Assembly: GCF_001306455.1 (NCBI RefSeq)
Contig: NZ_LGTQ01000006.1
Span: forward strand, 186,001 to 250,000
Origin: Jiulongibacter sediminis
GTDB taxonomy: Bacteria > Bacteroidota > Bacteroidia > Cytophagales > Spirosomataceae
Direction: 5' to 3'
DNA length: 64,000 nucleotides
Shown here: positions 34,087-43,485 of the stretch, in pieces
Layout: the number at the start of each line of letters is the position of its first letter
Numbering within the stretch: position 1 is the first letter of the stretch
Notes under the pieces: generated by a model
Databases searched by the model: none
The model's input: only the letters and a program-made list of their open reading frames with translations
What the model was told of the DNA's origin: nothing
Position numbers and translations under genes: made by a program

Positions 34087-37000
34087 TCAATTCTCGCAAC
34101 CTACTATCTCAGCCTTAAAAGCACCTCCCGATGAAGGACTTGCCATAAAGTCTGGCTGAAGGATTATGGAATTCCAGGCTTTGTAGGCTGTGCGAGCAGT
34201 ATTAGTAATCTCGGCTTTTGAATCAATATAGTTTTTATCCACAACTTCTCTTCCTCCTGACGGCGACTTTTGAAGGTCCTGATAGTTTTGAAAATCTACA
34301 CGAAAACTAGGTGTTGTTAGGTTTAAAGTTGTAGATCGAAGGTTCACCCTGTACTGATCTCCAATAGGCGTATTCAGTGGTAATTGAAAAGCAAATCTAT
34401 TTCCTGAAACCTCTTCGGCAGTAAGCAAGGTTGAACCATTAAAGTCCCCGTGGGCCGATGAAAGCTCCAATTCAAAACTTTGAGAAAGTGGAACATTAGT
34501 TAGTAGGTTAACATTTTGACAGGAATAATAAGTAGAATCAGTGACATGTAATAATGTGTCATTCTTACCTGATCTCACATTAACCATAAAATCAATTGTT
34601 TCACCGTAGGAGGTACTTCCACAGATAGCCATATTATACGAAAATGCAGACCCATCCACCATTCTTACTCGTGCCCGCCTTAATCCCGGAGAAATTTGAT
34701 CAGGGATATTTATAACAATATCAGAACTCCAACTTGATAATTTCCCTGCAAAAACCTGATTGTCATATATCTGATCATCACCATTAAAGTCAATCCAGAC
34801 ACCAAGAGCTTTTTCTTGTTTTAATTGAGCAAGATATCCTGTTTTTACGTTTAGGGTATAAGTACCTCCAGCTTGAACTGTCGGTACATTTTCATTTTGG
34901 GTTTTAAAACCCGTGCAACCAGAATCAAAAGTTTTAACCTCTGCTGGATTTTGTAATCCTGGCCCGGAAATGGACATTGAAGAAATCAATGTATTATTAT
35001 CACAAGGATAGTAGTAATAAGGTCTGCAAAGAGAAATCAGATTCCCTGTTGTTTTTATTTCTTTTGAGTTTATTATCGATTGGCAAAGACAATTTGGATC
35101 TATAGAAGCAAAATAGATAACATACTCTGTATTTCGCTGCAAGCCAGAAATTAGAACATTCGTTATACTATCCTTTTTTAATTGAACTAGGCCCTGAAAA
35201 TTCATTTCTATTGAATCCTTAACCTGATTAAAATCCAAATGGGTAGGTTTTGACGATCCTTTTACCTTTAAAATGTAAGCTACTTTGGCTTCTTTTTTTG
35301 ATCGGAATTTCATGACGAAACTGGTATTCCCGGGGTTGATGACTCTTGGATAGCCATTATGAAAAATTGAACTATCTCCTTTTATATAAAGAGAGCTTTT
35401 AACTTGTTTTTCGAAATTTCCAGAAACTATCTTCAATCGGTATCTTCCATTGACCAATGTGTCTGGAATGATCCCTGAAACAGGCGACTGAGTACTTTCT
35501 CCGAAAATAATGTCGCTCACGTTTCCATGTAATGGGCTCAAAATTAGCTTAAACGGACCAGCACAATTGCTTTGGACAAAAGGGATCGTTACTTTTTCAT
35601 TAAAACACAGGGTGTCTTTCTGAAAATTCCTAATTATTGCTAATTCAGGCGAAACAAGGCCTTTGAAATAATCTGTAGAATAAACCCCTTTGTAGGAGCT
35701 TGCCATAAAAAGCAATCCGTCAGACTCACGATAACGTAGGCCTCCCCAAGCACCTAATTTTTCAAGTTCTGTAGAAGTTATGACTTCCCATGATGGGTTT
35801 AAGCTTAAGAAGTTATTAGTGAAGTAAACCTTTTCGTTTGACGTGTAAAATAACTTATCAAGGTCTGATCCAACATTAGTAAAACTGTATGCAATGTCCT
35901 GATTGAGGGGCTCAGACCAGCTTTCACCCGCATCGAGACTAACATAGAGTGAGGCCGAATGCATTACAATAATTACATTCGGATTTTCTCTTCCTACTAC
36001 TACCCTACTGGGATTGCCGTTCGTGAAATTTTTTACTTCCTCAACTATTCCTAAACCGTCTTTTTTCAAAGATACTTTGTATAGAGATCCATTCAGAAAG
36101 GCTCCATATATATAAACCAATGAATCGTTTACCGGAACCACCGAAGACTGATAGTGTATATATTGATTGAGTGTATAAATGTTCGATTCCTCTTCTCCTG
36201 AACCTACTTTAGAGGTTCTGTATAACCTTGTATAATCGTACAAACTACTGGCATCAATAATTGAGTATAAACTATTACCTACCGATTCATACCCAAGAAT
36301 TGCCGGCACTTTTCTATCCAACTTATGTTTGTTCATTAATCTTCCTTTTGAATCCTGAATTAACAGAGTGTCAGACCAACCTACTGCAGGAGCTAATGAG
36401 ACAACCAGATTAGGTTCGTCAATATCGAAAAAAGCCCCTTGGGTTGAATTGTAGGTGTTTCCAGGACTAAGAATACCGTCACCCGTAAAAACAGAACCAT
36501 TCAAAAAAAGTAAATCCGGATTTTCTGCGTCTGAAAAGTGAACACTCGAAATACTTGGTGTAATAATATCAGACTCTTTACTCTGTAAATAGGGATACGA
36601 AGTATTGAAAAGATTTGCTAGATAGCGAATACTTATAAAGTTTACTAGAAGAGCACTTCCACCAGGGGATAACCAAATGTCTTTATCATAAGTCTGATTC
36701 GAAACCTTTTTCCAGCTTACTCCTCCATTACTACTAATCAGGATTTGGTTTCCACCCGAAAGAATTATCTCAGAATCACTTCCATAATTAAATGAAAGGT
36801 CGAGCCTCCAACCCAAAGAAGAAAATCTTGAACCATCTCCATTTATGGGTAAAATTACATCCGTCCATGAAACTCCACAATCAAGAGATTTTTTAGCCCA
36901 AACAATATTGTCCGCTGGCTCAAAAGAGTTCGGTCTTATATTAATGGCCCAAAAAACTTTGTTGCCAAATTCGTTTCTTGAAATAGCTAAACCAGTAAAG

Positions 37001-37692
37001 TTAGAGCTTGCAGAATTACTGATTGGGCTAATATTTATCCAAGGCCCCCCATATTGAGTTTGAGACTTCAGTATTTTACCATTCGAAAGTGAAATGTAGA
37101 TTAGGTTATCCCTATCAAAATCAATGTCAGTTATCTTCTGTTTAGCATCAGAGGATGAGTTAGCCGTTACATTAAAGAAATAATCAAAGACCCCTGTACT
37201 CCTGTTATACCGATATATTTGATTTGACGGATAATAGGATACGAAGAGAAAAAGATCCCCAAGCCCATTATACATTAATCGACCAGAAGGAGTAAATGAA
37301 CCTAGCTGAATCCAAGTTTGCCCTCCGTCATTTGAACGAAATGTACCTCCTCCATCATTATTGGTAAATATTTCATCAGGGTTTAAAGGATTTTGAGCTA
37401 TTGAATTTGATCCTATTCTCGCTTCCTTTCTTTCCCAATGGGGATTTGCCTGAGAGATATCTTCACACAACCATAAGCCACCCCAAGTGGTTAACCAAAC
37501 TCTTTTTCCAGTAGGATCATTTATGTCAAATAATGGCTCTTGAAACCCCGATGACATACCTACTGGCCCTCTCGCTTTCCAGTTAATAGCGGGCTGAGTG
37601 GTATGGTTAAGGGAGGATGAGAGATCTTGACTGTAAACGTCGAATGAGAGAACAGTAGTCAGCGTAATAAAGGCTGAGAGAATTAACCGCAT
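34087..37692 (-). CDS. Giant secreted Asp-box propeller protein with GEVED domain (paralogue 1)
   Basis: 1201 residues. A signal peptide (MRLILSAFITLTTVLSFDVYSQ) leads into a sortilin/Vps10-like beta-propeller region, with at least four Asp-box/BNR units (SNDGGQTW, SLDCGVSW, SSNGGVSW, SLDAGESW) up to about residue 690. Fn3-like segments follow. A GEVED-type domain comes next (LGVWIDFNGDDQIYDNQVFAG, GETIDFMVNV). The C-terminus carries a repeat-like module with YKAWNSIILQPDFMASPSS and then GGAFKAEIVGC. It is presumably exported and surface-associated. I see no type IX sorting domain at the end. It sits directly after paralogue 2, with the same domain order. Confidence 0.82.
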   Translation of the reverse strand: MRLILSAFITLTTVLSFDVYSQDLSSSLNHTTQPAINWKARGPVGMSSGFQEPLFDINDPTGKRVWLTTWGGLWLCEDISQANPHWERKEARIGSNSIAQNPLNPDEIFTNNDGGGTFRSNDGGQTWIQLGSFTPSGRLMYNGLGDLFLFVSYYPSNQIYRYNRSTGVFDYFFNVTANSSSDAKQKITDIDFDRDNLIYISLSNGKILKSQTQYGGPWINISPISNSASSNFTGLAISRNEFGNKVFWAINIRPNSFEPADNIVWAKKSLDCGVSWTDVILPINGDGSRFSSLGWRLDLSFNYGSDSEIILSGGNQILISSNGGVSWKKVSNQTYDKDIWLSPGGSALLVNFISIRYLANLFNTSYPYLQSKESDIITPSISSVHFSDAENPDLLFLNGSVFTGDGILSPGNTYNSTQGAFFDIDEPNLVVSLAPAVGWSDTLLIQDSKGRLMNKHKLDRKVPAILGYESVGNSLYSIIDASSLYDYTRLYRTSKVGSGEEESNIYTLNQYIHYQSSVVPVNDSLVYIYGAFLNGSLYKVSLKKDGLGIVEEVKNFTNGNPSRVVVGRENPNVIIVMHSASLYVSLDAGESWSEPLNQDIAYSFTNVGSDLDKLFYTSNEKVYFTNNFLSLNPSWEVITSTELEKLGAWGGLRYRESDGLLFMASSYKGVYSTDYFKGLVSPELAIIRNFQKDTLCFNEKVTIPFVQSNCAGPFKLILSPLHGNVSDIIFGESTQSPVSGIIPDTLVNGRYRLKIVSGNFEKQVKSSLYIKGDSSIFHNGYPRVINPGNTSFVMKFRSKKEAKVAYILKVKGSSKPTHLDFNQVKDSIEMNFQGLVQLKKDSITNVLISGLQRNTEYVIYFASIDPNCLCQSIINSKEIKTTGNLISLCRPYYYYPCDNNTLISSMSISGPGLQNPAEVKTFDSGCTGFKTQNENVPTVQAGGTYTLNVKTGYLAQLKQEKALGVWIDFNGDDQIYDNQVFAGKLSSWSSDIVINIPDQISPGLRRARVRMVDGSAFSYNMAICGSTSYGETIDFMVNVRSGKNDTLLHVTDSTYYSCQNVNLLTNVPLSQSFELELSSAHGDFNGSTLLTAEEVSGNRFAFQLPLNTPIGDQYRVNLRSTTLNLTTPSFRVDFQNYQDLQKSPSGGREVVDKNYIDSKAEITNTARTAYKAWNSIILQPDFMASPSSGGAFKAEIVGCEN

Positions 37693-37810
37693 AGAAGTGC
37701 AGATGCTTTTTTAGTGTTCCTAAACTAGGGAAAAAGGCAAAAGAAGAAAAGCCCGAAATGTCAAAATAGTCAAAAATCCCTAAGTTGATGCTCCGTACCT
37801 TGCCGAAACT

Positions 37811-40800
37811 TTAATTAGGATTACAACCTACTATCTCAGCCTTAAAAGCACCTCCCGATGATGGACTAGCGATAAAGTCAGGCTGAAGGATAACAGAGTT
37901 CCAGGCTTTGTAGCTAGTTCTTGAGGAGCTGTTCAGGTTCTCAGTAGAGACAATACTTCCCTTTCCGCTTATCTCATTTAAACCTTCTGGCAAAGTGGCC
38001 GATACAGCATAAACAGCGGGGCTAATCTTAAAATCAGCCGACTCATAACTCACCGCCACGGGGTCAGTAGAAACTACACGAAGTTTATAATGATCACCCG
38101 AAGGAATACCGTGAGGCACCTGAATATTAACAGGAAAAATAGCTGACAAGCCCGAAAGCAAAACTGTAGAATCTGCGAAATTACCGGTGGAATCTGAGAG
38201 CTCTACCCGGAACAGATTGTCGACATTATAGCTACCTGTCACTTCCATCACCACTTTTATTATTTCGCACTGACCTACCTGTTCTTTATCGAGATTCGCA
38301 AAAATGAAAGGGTCATTGGTTTCTACATTGATCAGATAATCTTCTGTTTCGCCAGTAATATAGGTGCCGCAGGAAGTCATGTCAGTTCCGGTTTCTATTT
38401 CAGTTTCGTCTGTGACTCTGAGCCGCAATCGTTTTATTCCAGGAGGGGTATTAGCAGGAACGGAGAGATTTAATTGGGGTGAATTATATTCTATGGAGGT
38501 GTTTGATAGCGTTTCATAATCATCTTCAAAGTCGCCATCGTCGTTTAAATCAATCCAGGCAGCCATTCGCCTTTTTGGAAAAGTGCCTTGGAAATCATGA
38601 ATTTGAAGGAAGAGGATTTTATCTAAAATTCCGCCAATAATAGATTCTACCTTGTCAGAATTCAAAGAATAAGCCCCTCCGGACCATCCAGAATTAAATG
38701 AATTCAATATCAAACTTGAATAGGTTGGATAATTATATACACCCACTTCAGAAATGTAGGTGTCTGATGAACAGCCGTTAGTATGACTAGGAATACAATA
38801 ACTTACAGGGTTTCCCGCCGTTTGCACGGTTAATTTTGACATAGAAGAAAAGCAGGTTTCTCCCGGTAATTTTGTGGCCACGTAGAGGTCATATTGAGTT
38901 CCAGCCAAAAGGCCGGTAACGATGATTGGGTTTGACTCATTTGCTAAAGCCAGAGAGCTGTCGGCTACCAAATAGGACAACCCAGAGGAATCAATACCCG
39001 TTATAAATTGCTCAAGGGTGGGAGTGGGATTACCTGATGGAACCGCCACATACCATACTTCCGCATTTTGACTTACAGGAGCGTTCAATACAAACCCATT
39101 ATTGGTTTCATTGATGGCCTGCGGATAACCGGGCAAAAATAAAGAAGACCCCTGATTAATTTCAATAGGCTCAGAATCTGCATGAATGATGGGAACGGCC
39201 GTATTGGTGGAAATGATGCGAAGGCGGTAACCTGTACCTGAAATGGCTGAATTTGGAATCTGGCCATAAATGGGTGAAGTTTCTGAGGTGCCAATTTTAG
39301 TGGCGTTGCTGAAGTTACCATTGGCATCAGATAGCCAGAGCTCATACGAATTATGCTCCGAGAAAGCCCCGTTTCGGTAAAAAGTGACCTTTAGCGGTTC
39401 ATTTACACACAAGGAGCTGGGGTATTTTGCAAAGATGATGCTATCAGCGACGGAGCTTCTAAAATAGTCTGTGGAATAGAGGCCGCTGTAATAAGTGGAT
39501 ACCAATAATCGACCGTCTGACTCGCGATACCAAATTCGGTTACGTTCATTACCGGGAAAATTTCCCGTGATTTCATTCCATATAGGAGACTGACTCAAAA
39601 AGTTATTAGTAAAAAATACACCGTCTGAAATTGATACAAAAACCTTATTCAAATTTGCCGGTTCAAACGCATAATAGAGGTTGTATGCATTCAAATTTTG
39701 TGTTTTATGCTGCCAAGTTTCGCCACCGTTCAGACTAAAATGGAGAGAGCCATATGAACCCCCAAAAATAATTTGAGGGTTGTCACGACAGACATTTAGT
39801 TGATTAAAATATAAATTTGGCAAACCTATTTCCTCATAAGTTCCAGTATTGTCAGGTAAAACAGAAATACGATAAAGATGGTTGGTTTCCTCTTCGCTGT
39901 AATTTTGGATTAAAAATTCATTTCCTGATGATGAATAAATATTCGGATAATTAAAATACTTATTAACAAGGATATTTTCTATCCTTTCTTTACCTGAGCC
40001 CACATCCAACACCTTAAAAAAGACTGTCTGATTGTTGATTTCGCTTGAAAACCTATAGCCATATATTACATTATTTATTTCATCATAAGCCAATGGGCCA
40101 TAAGAGTTGCCAAGGTCAACGTTGTGATCGTCAAAATTTCCTTCCCGATCAAAAAATTTCAAAGAAGGGTCGGAGAAAAAGGCTAATTCCGGTTCATTTT
40201 TGTCTGTGTATTTTTTACTACCATACCCATAATATTGGGGAAATGAGTTAATGGGTTCAAGATAATCGATACCACCAAATGCCCAAGGTCTTAAATTCGA
40301 ACCATGCGTAAATAGAAGCGAGTCATTAAAATTATTTGGGAAGTCCAGGTCATATACAAATGCAGTATTCAAATCTTTTCTTCGATCAGACGAAGAAATT
40401 TCAGATCCTGAAAACAAGCCAGCAATCAACTCAATATCTTGTTCACCCGAAGCAACAGCTGTGCCGGTTGAACTTACGCTTAGGTGGTTATCATAAGAAT
40501 AAATAATAAAATTTGGGTTTGTAAACCATGACGACCCCCCATTTATGGAATAAACAAGACTACCCGAAAACATCGCAAATTTATTAGGGTCATCTTTGTC
40601 AACATGAAAGGATACATTACCTCGAAAATTGAAGTGAACACCACTAAATAAAGGGATTGACAAATTGACCCAGGTGTTTCCTCCATCATTACTTTTTCTA
40701 ATCCAGTTAATTGAATTTTGATTGTAAGGGGCTTTGGTGTTTAAAGCGTATAGAATCTTATTGTTATTTGAGTCTTTCCCTATTGCTATTTCTGTATACT

Positions 40801-41596
40801 GTGATTGATTTGAAAGTGAAAGCGTCATAATGTTTGACCAGCTTCCACCTGTGGATGAAGAAGAGCGGTAGATTTTGCCGCTGGCCAGACCCACATAAAT
40901 CAGACCATCATGATCAAAGGCCAGAGAAGTTGCAATAGGATCAGAATCTTGCCAAAAGGTAGCTTGAATATCTATGAATGTTTCGAATTCATATGTACTT
41001 CTATTAAACTTATAAACGGTATTAAATAAAGAATTAAAAGGCTCAAAACTGCAAGAATATAGCTCTCCCTGTGGATTATATTTTAAATAAAATGAATAGC
41101 TCGATTCATGAAAATTCCAGGTCTCTCCGCCATCGATTGAAATATAGAAATTGCCAAAAGTAGAAATTACCATTTCTAAAGGATTAACCGGGTTTTGTGC
41201 AATCGAAAAAACGCCCTCCTTTACACTTTCTACTTCATGCCAGGATGAATCTGCCAGGACATCTTTATTGTACCAAAGTCCGCTGTAAGTTCCCAGCCAA
41301 GCTTTTTTTTCCGATGGGTCATTTAAATCAAAGTGAAAATCTTTAAAACCTTCAGAAAGTGCTTTCGGTCCTCTAGGTTTCCAATCCACCGGTAGAGAAG
41401 CAGTTGTTTTTACTGTGTTCTGATCTTTATTATTTTGCTCTTCGGCTTTTCGCTTTAGAATCTCGGCCAGAAAGGCATCCTTTTTGGCCTGTTGTTGGGC
41501 AAAAAGAAGGGTGTCATAATTAACAGGATTTTGACCCTTTGCAGGAAAAGAGAGCACTGCAAACAGGGCAAAAAACAGCAGATAGGTGTGCTTCAT
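37811..41596 (-). CDS. Giant secreted Asp-box propeller protein with GEVED domain (paralogue 2)
   Basis: 1261 residues, a paralogue of the gene that follows. Signal peptide MKHTYLLFFALFAVLSFPAKGQ, then a Gln/Lys-rich linker, then a sortilin-like propeller with Asp boxes SIDGGETW, SNDGGNTW, SINGGSSW and SLNGGETW. A repeated Ig/Fn3-like part (NPIIVTGLLAGTQYDLYVAT), a GEVED module (AAWIDLNDDGDFEDDYETLS, CGTYITGETEDYLINV) and the C-terminal YKAWNSVILQPDFIASPSS module ending in GGAFKAEIVGC follow. The last ~35 residues of the two proteins are almost identical, while the propellers diverge. Likely surface adhesins or enzymes; the role is unknown. Confidence 0.82.
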   Translation of the reverse strand: MKHTYLLFFALFAVLSFPAKGQNPVNYDTLLFAQQQAKKDAFLAEILKRKAEEQNNKDQNTVKTTASLPVDWKPRGPKALSEGFKDFHFDLNDPSEKKAWLGTYSGLWYNKDVLADSSWHEVESVKEGVFSIAQNPVNPLEMVISTFGNFYISIDGGETWNFHESSYSFYLKYNPQGELYSCSFEPFNSLFNTVYKFNRSTYEFETFIDIQATFWQDSDPIATSLAFDHDGLIYVGLASGKIYRSSSSTGGSWSNIMTLSLSNQSQYTEIAIGKDSNNNKILYALNTKAPYNQNSINWIRKSNDGGNTWVNLSIPLFSGVHFNFRGNVSFHVDKDDPNKFAMFSGSLVYSINGGSSWFTNPNFIIYSYDNHLSVSSTGTAVASGEQDIELIAGLFSGSEISSSDRRKDLNTAFVYDLDFPNNFNDSLLFTHGSNLRPWAFGGIDYLEPINSFPQYYGYGSKKYTDKNEPELAFFSDPSLKFFDREGNFDDHNVDLGNSYGPLAYDEINNVIYGYRFSSEINNQTVFFKVLDVGSGKERIENILVNKYFNYPNIYSSSGNEFLIQNYSEEETNHLYRISVLPDNTGTYEEIGLPNLYFNQLNVCRDNPQIIFGGSYGSLHFSLNGGETWQHKTQNLNAYNLYYAFEPANLNKVFVSISDGVFFTNNFLSQSPIWNEITGNFPGNERNRIWYRESDGRLLVSTYYSGLYSTDYFRSSVADSIIFAKYPSSLCVNEPLKVTFYRNGAFSEHNSYELWLSDANGNFSNATKIGTSETSPIYGQIPNSAISGTGYRLRIISTNTAVPIIHADSEPIEINQGSSLFLPGYPQAINETNNGFVLNAPVSQNAEVWYVAVPSGNPTPTLEQFITGIDSSGLSYLVADSSLALANESNPIIVTGLLAGTQYDLYVATKLPGETCFSSMSKLTVQTAGNPVSYCIPSHTNGCSSDTYISEVGVYNYPTYSSLILNSFNSGWSGGAYSLNSDKVESIIGGILDKILFLQIHDFQGTFPKRRMAAWIDLNDDGDFEDDYETLSNTSIEYNSPQLNLSVPANTPPGIKRLRLRVTDETEIETGTDMTSCGTYITGETEDYLINVETNDPFIFANLDKEQVGQCEIIKVVMEVTGSYNVDNLFRVELSDSTGNFADSTVLLSGLSAIFPVNIQVPHGIPSGDHYKLRVVSTDPVAVSYESADFKISPAVYAVSATLPEGLNEISGKGSIVSTENLNSSSRTSYKAWNSVILQPDFIASPSSGGAFKAEIVGCNPN

Positions 41597-41697
41597 TTGG
41601 TGGAAATACGTTCAAGTGGTTCATTCCTCAAAACTATTCAAAAAGGAAAGAAAAGTGAACGATTTCCATCAAAAGCTCTAAACCTCTATCATCCTAT

Positions 41698-42573
41698 TTA
41701 ACCGAAAATTATTGTTCTTAAACTCAAAAGAATCAGAAGAACGCCCACAACGAGTGTCATGGGTTTTCTTGGGATTTTATGGACAACAGAGGCTGCAACA
41801 GGAGCTGCTATAATTCCTCCGATAACCAAACCAATGATGATTTGCCAGTGATTTATTCCTTCAAAAAGGATGAAGGTTATTCCGCTGGCAAAGGCTACAC
41901 CGAACTCAGTTGTATTTACCGATCCGATCGTGTAACGTGGATCCCGACCTTTTCCCATGAGAGAGGAGGTTACAATAGGTCCCCAGCCCCCGCCTCCGAC
42001 TGCATCCATAAAGCCACCAAAAAGAGCAAGAGGTTGCAATCTTTTGACTTTCTTCTTTTTGATATTGCTTTTTAACCCTTTCCTGATAATCAGGAGGGCC
42101 AAAATAATCATATAACACGCTATGAAGGGCTTAATGGCCTTTCCATCAATTATATCCGTTAAAACGTATGCACCCACTACCGACCCCATTACCCCCGGTA
42201 TCAGCAAATTCATAACCAGCTTTTTATTTACGTTTTTGTACTTAAAATGTGACAAAGCCGAGGCCCCGGTTGAAAACATTTCTGCCACATGAACTGCCAT
42301 ACTGCTTGCTACCGGCGGCACACCAAAGGCCAGTAAAAAACTGGTGGATGTAGCACCGTAGCCCATACCCATGGTGCCATCTACAAGCTGAGCAAAGATA
42401 CCAATGGCAAGAAAAATTAGCAGATCGCTATTCAGACCCTTTCTGAAATTAGTCCAGGTTAATTGTTCAAGGTTACTGATGAGTAGAAACGTAATCAAAC
42501 CCGTTAAAATCAAGGCCGGAATCACATACCACAGTTTTTCTGTACTTCCTTTTGGCTGTTTCCTTTTATTCAT
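41698..42573 (-). CDS. TauE/SafE-family sulfite exporter-like permease (copy 1)
   Basis: 291 residues from the ATG at 42573 (MNKRKQPKGSTEKLWYVIPALILTG); an in-frame frame open to 42720 precedes it but crosses a promoter-like region. It has about eight hydrophobic helices in two TauE halves, with the family marks GTMGMGYGATSTSFLLAFGVPPVASSMAVHVAEM and GGFMDAVGGGGWGPIVTSSLMGKG. Family members carry sulfite, sulfoacetate or related organosulfur anions, with direction uncertain. The upstream 262 bases contain palindromic words that may be an operator. A second TauE/SafE gene lies at 55042-55803 and is not closely similar. Confidence 0.9.
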   Translation of the reverse strand: MNKRKQPKGSTEKLWYVIPALILTGLITFLLISNLEQLTWTNFRKGLNSDLLIFLAIGIFAQLVDGTMGMGYGATSTSFLLAFGVPPVASSMAVHVAEMFSTGASALSHFKYKNVNKKLVMNLLIPGVMGSVVGAYVLTDIIDGKAIKPFIACYMIILALLIIRKGLKSNIKKKKVKRLQPLALFGGFMDAVGGGGWGPIVTSSLMGKGRDPRYTIGSVNTTEFGVAFASGITFILFEGINHWQIIIGLVIGGIIAAPVAASVVHKIPRKPMTLVVGVLLILLSLRTIIFG

Positions 42574-42681
42574 TTCATAAAATTTTACAATTAAGAGTCT
42601 GTCCCAACAAACACTTCCGAAAGGAAAACCAGGAGAAAACGTTTTATCTGAATTCCCGAATGGATAATATTTACTCGATTG

Positions 42682-42714
42682 AGTATTTAATGGGTTTAAT
42701 ACTTTACAAAAGTA
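42682..42714 (-). promoter_or_regulatory. TauE promoter box with inverted-repeat operator
   Basis: CAAAAGTA at 42707-42714 is TACTTTTG on the minus strand, a perfect -7 box. Over the expected start site lies an inverted repeat AGTATT-N10-AATACT (42682-42703), next to ACTCGATTGAGT (42673-42684). A second GAGTATTTAA word occurs near 42748. This looks like a repressor site; the regulator is unknown. Confidence 0.5.
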
Positions 42715-42835
42715 ACACAAACCCTACTTGTCCTACCTTTTTTATAGAGTATTTAATTTTATCACCTCTTTCAATGGGTAAGGCTTTCAAAAAGAGATGT
42801 ATAGTTAGATTAGGACACTTGAAAGTATCCATTAT

Positions 42836-43417
42836 TTAAAAGCCCCAAATCCTTCCTGCCGTGAACACATAATCCAGTGGAACGTCAGTCTCTTCGGCAT
42901 CTGGGATGTGTTCTTCGGGTTCAAAAAAGCTGAGGCCAACTATGAGGGTGTTTTCAGTTTTCAGGCTTAAAAAGCGATCATAATATCCTTTTCCATAACC
43001 TATTCGGTTACCCGATTTATCATAGGCCAGTAAGGGAGCAATCACCAGAATATCATCTTCAGTCTTAAAAAATGCTTCAGAAGAGACTCCTTCATTGACT
43101 GGTTCGGGAACATTCCATCTATTGAGTTCTAAGGGAGTATCTTTCTCGTACAGATGGTGGGTAAGAATGCCATCCGGTTCAATTTTCGGAACATAAACAC
43201 TCACCGGGAAGTCAGCGTGGAGGGTATCTAAAATATAACTCGTATCGACCTCATTCCGCTCCTTCACAGGCAGATAGCAATGCACCCGATCATACCGATG
43301 CATCATCAGTCGGCTGAAAAGCAACTCTTTGATGGCCTTGCTTTTGACGGCCACTTCGTCGTCTGTGAGTAGCAGACGTTTCTCCAGATAGGCTTTTCTT
43401 AGGGCTGATTTGTTCAT
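42836..43417 (-). CDS. 5-formyltetrahydrofolate cyclo-ligase
   Basis: 193 residues from the ATG at 43417 (MNKSALRKAYLEKRLLL), the usual N-terminus; an open frame to 43471 runs into the palindrome at 43430-43475 and is not coding. The ATP-binding YLPVKERNEVDTSYIL region and the catalytic signature PLLAYDKSGNRIGYGKGYYDRFL are complete. It turns 5-formyl-THF into 5,10-methenyl-THF, salvaging stored folate. It is the last gene of the serS/dinB/aspartokinase series on this strand, 68 bases after serS, with the hairpin in the spacer. Confidence 0.93.
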   Translation of the reverse strand: MNKSALRKAYLEKRLLLTDDEVAVKSKAIKELLFSRLMMHRYDRVHCYLPVKERNEVDTSYILDTLHADFPVSVYVPKIEPDGILTHHLYEKDTPLELNRWNVPEPVNEGVSSEAFFKTEDDILVIAPLLAYDKSGNRIGYGKGYYDRFLSLKTENTLIVGLSFFEPEEHIPDAEETDVPLDYVFTAGRIWGF

Positions 43418-43429
43418 TTTTATTAAAAT

Positions 43430-43475
43430 ACTCGTGGCACGACTATACTCGTCCGTGAGGAGTCGTGCCACGAGT
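43430..43475. repeat. 15-bp perfect inverted repeat
   Basis: ACTCGTGGCACGACT (43430-43444) and AGTCGTGCCACGAGT (43461-43475) are exact reverse complements around a 16-base loop. It fills the spacer between serS and the folate ligase gene and looks like a dispersed hairpin of a different sequence family from the RAYT-linked palindromes. Confidence 0.8.
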
Positions 43476-43485
43476 AAGGCAGAAG

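Noticed and set aside
34087-41596. Type IX sorting domain at the ends of the giant proteins
   Set aside because: The C-termini stop right after the AEIVGC module; the usual NP...G...I..DxxG sorting pattern is absent.
42574-42720. Possible SAM-type riboswitch before the TauE gene and an N-terminal extension
   Set aside because: I looked for SAM-I and SAM-II cores and found none; the stretch has palindromes instead, and the extension has a Cys/Phe-rich composition unlike the family.
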